In this document: positions 34,274-39,572 of the stretch, one piece after another
Layout of the letters: the number at the start of each line of letters is the position of its first letter
Position numbering within the stretch: the first letter of the stretch is position 1
DNA from: Actinomycetes bacterium
Lineage (GTDB): Bacteria > Actinomycetota > Acidimicrobiia > Acidimicrobiales > Acidimicrobiaceae
Length of the DNA: 39,572 bases
Assembly (NCBI GenBank): GCA_021847985.1
Contig: JAJZNF010000177.1
Coordinates: 1 to 39,572, forward strand
Direction of reading: 5' to 3'
The notes under the pieces: generated by a model
Databases searched by the model: none
What the model was told of the DNA's origin: nothing
Seen by the model: only the letters and a program-made list of their open reading frames with translations
Translations under genes and position numbers: made by a program

Positions 34274-34498
34274 GTGAGCATGACGGTGGAGATCACGTGC
34301 AATCCAGATACGTTGACCGAGGTCGGGCTAGCTGAACGCATCATTCGCGCGGCTCGCCAAATCGTGGAGGCCGAAGGCGGGAGCCTGCTTGAGGAGTCCG
34401 GCCGCTGGTGGGCCGAGGGCCTGATTCTGCATGCCAATGCCAGCGTGTCTATCCCCGGCGCCCTAGTACCGCCCCTCCGGCATGTGGATGCGGAATGA
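34274..34498 (+). CDS. Hypothetical small protein
   Basis: AGGGGGAA SD; colinear. Confidence 0.5.
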   Translation: MSMTVEITCNPDTLTEVGLAERIIRAARQIVEAEGGSLLEESGRWWAEGLILHANASVSIPGALVPPLRHVDAE

Positions 34499-34689
34499 CC
34501 CGGCCGCTGGTGACCGTCTGGAGTGGCCCAGACGCATGGATGCTCATGGCCGCCGTGTCAGGCACGTCGGCGGGCCCGGTGCTCCGCTGCGTGGCGTCTG
34601 GCGACCGAGGGTCCCTGACCGCCCGCGAGGTCATCCGAATCGGTCAGCTCCTCCAGTCTCTCACCGTCCGCACCGACGGTCAGGAGTAG
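34495..34689 (+). CDS. Hypothetical small protein
   Basis: ATGA overlap with upstream gene. Confidence 0.5.
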   Translation: MTRPLVTVWSGPDAWMLMAAVSGTSAGPVLRCVASGDRGSLTAREVIRIGQLLQSLTVRTDGQE

Positions 34690-34828
34690 CAGGCACGGCG
34701 CTTAGGCGCCGCGAGCGCCCGCCGAGGACGTTCGCGGGGCCGAAGGGCCCGGGAAAGGAGATGCCACCACGGACGAGACGAAAAGCGCACCCGCTGACAC
34801 GGGTGCGAGGGGCGAAAACGCCAAGGCG

Positions 34829-35122
34829 ATTGTACCACACCCCCGCCACGACACGCGCACGATCGACGACCTCGGCCGCCTAACCCTACCGAAGCACATC
34901 CGGACAGCGCTCGGGGTGGGACCAGGCGCCCGCCTCGACATGGAAACGGACGGAAAGACTCTCATCCTCCGGCGCGCGGAGGACACCTGCTCTCTTTGCG
35001 GGTCCATGCCGGCCGAGGGCACGTGGGAAACCGACGCGGGTCATCTTCTCTGCCGCCGCTGCCTCGCAGACGCCTCGTCCTTTTATCTCCGCCTTGTATC
35101 CGAAGGGGGAAAGACGCAGTGA
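34829..35122 (+). CDS. SpoVT/AbrB-like protein with C-terminal CxxC zinc motif; start codon unresolved
   Basis: RTIDDLGRLTLPKHIRTALGVGPGARLDMETDGKTLILRRAEDTCSLCG...LLCRRCLADA; no ATG/GTG/TTG upstream of the domain in this frame. Confidence 0.7.
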   Translation: MVPHPRHDTRTIDDLGRLTLPKHIRTALGVGPGARLDMETDGKTLILRRAEDTCSLCGSMPAEGTWETDAGHLLCRRCLADASSFYLRLVSEGGKTQ

Positions 35123-36054
35123 AGGCTGAGCGCGTGGCCAGTACGGTCGGCCTCTCCCGCGACGAATGGCTCGCAATTCGCCGCACGGGCATCGGGTCCT
35201 CAGACATCGCCGGCGTACTGGGCCTTTCGCCCTGGGCGTCCCCCTACACGGTGTGGGCCGACAAGCGGGGCCTCGTGCCGCCGGTCGAGCAGACCGAAGC
35301 GATGGAGGTCGGCACCGAACTGGAGGAGCCGATCGCCCGCCTGTTTCAGCGCCGCCACGGACGGCCCGTTCGCCGCGTCCGCGCCATCCTTCGCCACCCG
35401 GACTACCCGTTCGCCCTCGCAAATCTGGACCGGGTGACGGACGGCGGGAGGTCTGTGGTCGAGATCAAGGCCACCGGCCAGCGGTGGGACGGAGTGCCCG
35501 ACCACTACATGGTGCAGGTCCAGTGGCAGTTAGGCGTCACGGGCCTTCGCCGCGGTTACCTGGTGCCCCTTATGGGCACGCGCCTTGCCCCCGTGACCAT
35601 CGAACGCGACGACGACCTGATCCACGACATGCTGACGGCGGCCACCGAGTTCTGGCGGATGGTCGAGGGGGGCATCGAGCCCGGTCCGACGGCATCGGAA
35701 GGCGATGCCCGGATCATGGCCCTCCTGCACCCCGGCGATCCCAATTTGCCGCCCCTCGAGCTTCAGGATAACCACCAGGCAGAGGTGGCCTTCCTGAATT
35801 ACCTGGAGGCCAAGAATGTCGAGTCCCGGGCCAAACACGCCAAGGAGGAGGCCGCAAACGTTCTGCGCTCCATCCTTGGCGACCACACCAAGGCCACCTT
35901 CGCCGGCCGTACCGTCGCCACCTGGAGCCGGTACACCGAGCGGCGTCTCGACACCAAGGCGCTTGAGGCCGAGTGCCCCGACATCTACGCCCGCTTCGTG
36001 CGCCAGAGCTCGAAGCAGGCGTTTCGCGTCTACGGAGGGAGTGAGGCGGAGTGA
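35119..36054 (+). CDS. YqaJ-like viral recombinase/exonuclease
   Basis: RRTGIGSSDIAGVLGLSPWASPYTVWADKRG...EVGTELEEPIARLF...VVEIKATG...YMVQVQWQLGVTG. Confidence 0.9.
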   Translation: MKAERVASTVGLSRDEWLAIRRTGIGSSDIAGVLGLSPWASPYTVWADKRGLVPPVEQTEAMEVGTELEEPIARLFQRRHGRPVRRVRAILRHPDYPFALANLDRVTDGGRSVVEIKATGQRWDGVPDHYMVQVQWQLGVTGLRRGYLVPLMGTRLAPVTIERDDDLIHDMLTAATEFWRMVEGGIEPGPTASEGDARIMALLHPGDPNLPPLELQDNHQAEVAFLNYLEAKNVESRAKHAKEEAANVLRSILGDHTKATFAGRTVATWSRYTERRLDTKALEAECPDIYARFVRQSSKQAFRVYGGSEAE

Positions 36055-37010
36055 TCGAGGAGCGGTCCCTGAGCCCGGTCGAGGAGTCGATTCCGCACTT
36101 CGTGCTGTCGGTCGGCGACATGCAGAAGCGGATCCAGGAGCTCCAGGCATTCGTGAAGTCCCAGATGGTCAAGGATGTGGACTACGGAACGATACCCGGC
36201 ACCAAGAAGCCGACGCTCTACAAGCCGGGGGCCGAGAAGCTGGCCGCCATGTACGGGTTCGCGCAGCACGTCGACGTGGTCCGGCAGGTCGAGGATTGGG
36301 ACCGGGAGTTCTTCCACTACGAGGTCCGCGTGGAGCTCATCAACAAGAGGACCCGCGTCGTCGAGGCCCAGGGTGTGGGTTCGGCCAACAGCCGCGAGAC
36401 GCGCTACCGCTGGCGGTGGGTGCCGGAGAAGGACGTGCCGCAGGGCATCGACAAGGCGGCCCTCCAGCGCCGCCAGGGCAAGTACGGCCCGCTCTACCGG
36501 ATGGACAACGAGAACCCGGCCGATGTAGTGAACACCTGCCTCAAGATGGCGAAGAAGCGCGCCTTGGTAGACGCGGTGCTGTCGGCCACGCGCTCAAGCG
36601 GACTCTTCGCCCAGGACACCGAGGACTTCCCGGACCCGGAGGATGTGGACGCGCCGGCCGAGCCCACGGAGCGCGCCCGGAGCAGGGTCCACGAGGTAGC
36701 TGCAAGGGCGGCCGGCAAGGGGGAAGGCAACCAGGACCGCCGGGACGCCGCGCCCGCCGGCCGCAAGGAGGCCGCCGACCCCCACACGGCCCTGCGCCGT
36801 GAGCTCGGCTCACACAAGATCACCGGCTCGGCCCTTGGCCTGCTCCTCGCCCCCTTCGGGGCCGTCGAGGTGTCCGCGCTTCGGCGCGAGCAGGCAGCGC
36901 TGGCCGAAGGCATCCTGGCCGGCATCGACAGCAAGGGCGAGGACGCGGCCCGGGAGGCCGTTGAGGCGATTCGCGCCATGCAGGCGGAAGAGGAGGGCGA
37001 GGCGCGATGA
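36051..37010 (+). CDS. Phage recombination-associated (possible ssDNA-annealing) protein
   Basis: DYGTIPGTKKPTLYKPGAEKLAAMYGF...NTCLKMAKKRALVDAVL; coupled to the YqaJ gene. Confidence 0.65.
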   Translation: MIEERSLSPVEESIPHFVLSVGDMQKRIQELQAFVKSQMVKDVDYGTIPGTKKPTLYKPGAEKLAAMYGFAQHVDVVRQVEDWDREFFHYEVRVELINKRTRVVEAQGVGSANSRETRYRWRWVPEKDVPQGIDKAALQRRQGKYGPLYRMDNENPADVVNTCLKMAKKRALVDAVLSATRSSGLFAQDTEDFPDPEDVDAPAEPTERARSRVHEVAARAAGKGEGNQDRRDAAPAGRKEAADPHTALRRELGSHKITGSALGLLLAPFGAVEVSALRREQAALAEGILAGIDSKGEDAAREAVEAIRAMQAEEEGEAR

Positions 37011-37357
37011 GCGGGGAGGAGAAGATTCCGGCTCAGCGGATGATCGTCGAGCGCAGGTTCAGCACAGCGTGGGACCTCGATTGGAACCGGGACCGCGAAG
37101 ACCTGGACGTCGACCCGGACGACGCAGGGCGGCAGGTGGGGGCCGCGCTCGCTGGTCTCCTTGAGACCGCGACCGGTCTCCTTAGGGAATGGACGACCGG
37201 CAAACGCGACGACGCGGCCCTACGGGCACTCTGTGACGACCTCTACGACCTCCACGAAGACGTCGACGACCTGAGAGAGACCGTCGACGACCTGGCGGAC
37301 CCCTTCGTCGACGACGAGGAGGAGGAGAGTGAGGCGGGTGCGGGCGAGGAATGCTGA
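37007..37357 (+). CDS. Acidic hypothetical protein
   Basis: ATGA overlap; strongly Asp/Glu-rich. Confidence 0.6.
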   Translation: MSGEEKIPAQRMIVERRFSTAWDLDWNRDREDLDVDPDDAGRQVGAALAGLLETATGLLREWTTGKRDDAALRALCDDLYDLHEDVDDLRETVDDLADPFVDDEEEESEAGAGEEC

Positions 37358-37559
37358 ACCGCTCTATGAGTGGGCCGTCCTGGGGCGCGGGATCGCGGAC
37401 CTGGTGGAGGCCATCAATATCCCGCTTCCCCCCGTCTCCCGCTCCTTCCGCGCGTTCCTCGAGGCCCTGGTGAAGTCGCACGAGGGCGAGACCGCGGCCC
37501 TGCGCGAACGGGCAGCAGCCCTACGGAAGGAGGCCGAGGATCTTGCTTGCAGGGAGTAG
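37329..37559 (+). CDS. Hypothetical protein
   Basis: GTG start with AGGAGGAG SD. Confidence 0.5.
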   Translation: MRRVRARNAEPLYEWAVLGRGIADLVEAINIPLPPVSRSFRAFLEALVKSHEGETAALRERAAALRKEAEDLACRE

Positions 37560-37719
37560 CTCGCGGCCCTACGGACTACCGTTCGCCCCCGTAGGCAGAC
37601 GTCGGCGGCATTACCGCCTCAAGGCCCGGGCGCGTGATGTCCTGGAGGGTCTGGGCGTCGGCCTCGGCCTGGTGGCTGTCGTCATGCTCGGGCACGGACT
37701 CCTATGGCTCTGGAGGTGA
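37543..37719 (+). CDS. 58-aa single-TM protein missed by the ORF track
   Basis: TTG start with GGAGG SD; MLAGSSSRPYGLPFAPVGRRRRHYRLKARARDVLEGLGVGLGLVAVVMLGHGLLWLWR, translated by hand. Confidence 0.5.
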   Translation: MLAGSSSRPYGLPFAPVGRRRRHYRLKARARDVLEGLGVGLGLVAVVMLGHGLLWLWR

Positions 37720-37723
37720 TCCC

Positions 37724-38737
37724 ATGCTCCTTCCGCCAGGGGTCGGGGAAGTGGATTTCCGGGTCGCGCGGGCCTACGGCGACGTCGTGTACCTACGTGG
37801 CGGCGACCTTAAGTTCGACGCGAGGAATCAGAGAAGGGTCACCGCAGCGGTTGCCCGGTCGGCTGGCGTGTCAACGGAGGATGCCGCTGCCGCCATACGC
37901 AAGCTCAGATCCATAGGCCTGTGGGACAGTCTAGGCCCGCTTCCGGACCTGCTGGTCGACGGGTCGTGGCACCTGAAGTCCCGGAGGGAGGATGAAGAGA
38001 TGCGCGGCAAACGCACCATGGAATGGACCGACGACATGGACCGTCGCCTGATCGAGCTGCGCGGCATGGGCCGCAGCTACAGGCAGATCCGGGACGACAT
38101 GGGACTCCAGGACGAGCACCAGGCCAAGAATCGTGCCATCGCCCTTGCGCACAAGGGCCGGTGGCCAAAGGACGACCCGTTTCGCCCCCGGATTCATGAC
38201 GAGCCTGAGACGGATGCACCGATTCATCTGACCTATCAATGCTTTACATGCGATGCAACATTCGCCTCGAGCGCGGCCTTGTCGGCGCACCAGGTCGAGG
38301 CCCATCCTCCCGAACCAGCGCCTCAGCTGGTCCCTGAGTCTGCCGACACACCGGAGGCAGCAGCCCAACCAACACCCGCACCGAGCCTGAGGCCTCCTCT
38401 GGGCGTTGTCCGCCTCGAGCCCGCGCGATCGCGGCAAGAGCGCCGAGGCGGTTCGTTTCAGTGCAACGCATGTGGCGCCGAACTCACGAGCCTCGAGGAG
38501 CTCCGTGAGCACGTGGCAGCGCCCAGCCACCCACCCAACGTGATCGTGGTTCCGCTACCCACGAGCCCGTCCTACCCCGATACCCTATCGGCCACCTTCC
38601 GGTCCCCGGGTGGCGCCCTTCCGGCGGCCCTTCTGCGCGTCCTGGCGGCCTTGTCGGACGACGCCGAGTACGCCGTCCGAATCGAAATCTCCGAGGTAGA
38701 CCCGCAGGTAAACCAGGGGGGTGGACGGCGTGCGTAG
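37724..38737 (+). CDS. Multidomain DNA-binding protein with HTH-like regions and two C2H2-type zinc fingers
   Basis: TMEWTDDMDRRLIELRGMGRSYRQIRDDMG; YQCFTCDATFASSAALSAHQVEAH; FQCNACGAELTSLEELREHVAAPSH. Confidence 0.7.
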   Translation: MLLPPGVGEVDFRVARAYGDVVYLRGGDLKFDARNQRRVTAAVARSAGVSTEDAAAAIRKLRSIGLWDSLGPLPDLLVDGSWHLKSRREDEEMRGKRTMEWTDDMDRRLIELRGMGRSYRQIRDDMGLQDEHQAKNRAIALAHKGRWPKDDPFRPRIHDEPETDAPIHLTYQCFTCDATFASSAALSAHQVEAHPPEPAPQLVPESADTPEAAAQPTPAPSLRPPLGVVRLEPARSRQERRGGSFQCNACGAELTSLEELREHVAAPSHPPNVIVVPLPTSPSYPDTLSATFRSPGGALPAALLRVLAALSDDAEYAVRIEISEVDPQVNQGGGRRA

Positions 38738-38930
38738 CGCAGCGCGGCGATTTGCTGTCACGGACGTTGAGTACGCCGTCAGGCTTCGCGACGAGGCCCA
38801 GGAAGGCTGGAACGGCGCGGATCCGAACGATCCGCTCACTGAAGAAGCGGCCTATCTCCGGTGGGCTGCGGCCGAGGTTTACCTGCGCGCAGTTCTCGCG
38901 CGTCACCGGCGCGAGAACGAGGCGTCGTGA
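38730..38930 (+). CDS. Hypothetical small protein
   Basis: Overlaps the upstream gene end; GTG start. Confidence 0.5.
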   Translation: MRSAARRFAVTDVEYAVRLRDEAQEGWNGADPNDPLTEEAAYLRWAAAEVYLRAVLARHRRENEAS

Positions 38931-39118
38931 GCCGCACGCTCGAGGCCTGCATCGCCGCAGGTCTCGTGGCCACGCTCGCGCTCGACTGGATGCTCGACCT
39001 CAAGTTCGAGTCATGGTCCAGCGAGGTCCTCGAATGGCTCACCATCGTCGCGATCGGGACGGCAAGCGTGACAGTGTTCTGCGCGGCGTGGCTGCTCGTG
39101 GCAGCGATGAGGAGGTAG
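38927..39118 (+). CDS. Small two-TM membrane protein
   Basis: GTGA overlap; LVATLALDWML and WLTIVAIGTASVTVFCAAWLLVA. Confidence 0.55.
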   Translation: MSRTLEACIAAGLVATLALDWMLDLKFESWSSEVLEWLTIVAIGTASVTVFCAAWLLVAAMRR

Positions 39119-39122
39119 GGCG

Positions 39123-39314
39123 TTGGTTACCGTGGGTTCGAAGCGGACACGGGGTCCCACGTACGCGCGGATCGAGCGGCAGGTTCGGGAGCTCGGCGAC
39201 CTTGTCCGGGAACTCGGCGGCCCGTATGCGGCGCCCGAGGAGCTGACGGAGCGGTATCTAACGGCAGGGCGGGCTCTTTGGGCCGCCAGAGGACGCAGGC
39301 GCAAGGAGCACTAG
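39123..39314 (+). CDS. Hypothetical small basic protein
   Basis: TTG start; colinear before the initiator gene. Confidence 0.45.
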   Translation: MVTVGSKRTRGPTYARIERQVRELGDLVRELGGPYAAPEELTERYLTAGRALWAARGRRRKEH

Positions 39315-39326
39315 GGGGCATCTGAA

Positions 39327-39572
39327 TTGGCGCGACAACGTTGGATCCATCCGGACATCTGGGAGCATGAGGGGTTTGGCTCCCTGTCGGACCCCGAGCG
39401 CATCCTGTTCATCGCCATGTTCTCGAACGCGGATGACGAGGGCCGCCTGGTGGCCCATCCGGCCAACCTGCGAAGCATGGCCTTTCGGTACAGCGACGTG
39501 ACTCTCTCTGACGTACAAGCCATGAGGGACAACGTGTCCCGGGTCATGGGTTGCGTCGAGATCTACGAGGTG
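39327..39572 (+). CDS. N-terminal part of phage replication-initiator/replisome-organiser-like protein, continuing across the circle join into 10-846 (about 318 aa in total)
   Basis: TTG start with AGGGGG upstream; LARQRWIHPDIWEHEGFGSLSDPERILFIAMFSNADDEGRLVAHPANL...; codon 39447 is in frame with codon 10. Confidence 0.75.
   Translation, partial: MARQRWIHPDIWEHEGFGSLSDPERILFIAMFSNADDEGRLVAHPANLRSMAFRYSDVTLSDVQAMRDNVSRVMGCVEIYEV
39447..39572. repeat. Terminal direct repeat copy 2
   Basis: Identical to 10-135. Confidence 0.95.

Noticed and set aside
35816-36802. 328-aa plus-strand ORF
   Set aside because: Overlaps the YqaJ and annealing-like genes in another frame; G/R/P-rich shadow.
1-39572. 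Plasmid, transposon or satellite interpretation
   Set aside because: No partition, relaxase or transposase motifs noticed; integrase/attP, repressor/Cro, lysis genes and large structural-type operons fit a temperate virus better.

Overview
The window reads as one complete, GC-rich, circular temperate virus genome. The last 126 bp (39447-39572) repeat bases 10-135, and bases 1-9 (TTCCGATCT) look like an Illumina adapter remnant, so the circle is about 39,437 bp. The gene crossing the join stays in frame. Recognisable by motif: replication/recombination genes (initiator-like protein with internal iterons, DnaB-type helicase, RusA-like resolvase, YqaJ-like exonuclease with an annealing-like partner, SF2 helicase); lysogeny genes (two tyrosine recombinases, XRE repressor and Cro-like protein, excisionase-like HTH, AbrB-like protein, tRNA-Thr-derived attP flanked by arm-type repeats); and a lysis module (XhlA-like and holin-like proteins, two lysozyme-fold muramidases). 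In the ORF track I find no terminase, portal, HK97-type capsid, tape-measure, tail or obvious FtsK/HerA packaging ATPase. The 4-23 kb late region instead encodes many small single-TM proteins (N- or C-terminal GxxxG-rich anchors fused to Ig, LysM, lysozyme or coiled-coil modules), beta-rich capsid candidates, and a lower-GC adhesin island with a G1 (eqolisin) glutamic peptidase. My main hypothesis is an undescribed tailless, membrane-containing temperate virus of a peptidoglycan-bearing, possibly acidophilic bacterium. It also carries retropepsin-like, secreted trypsin-like and ImmA-like peptidases and a SAM methyltransferase. All family calls come from motif reading by eye; none was checked by database search.
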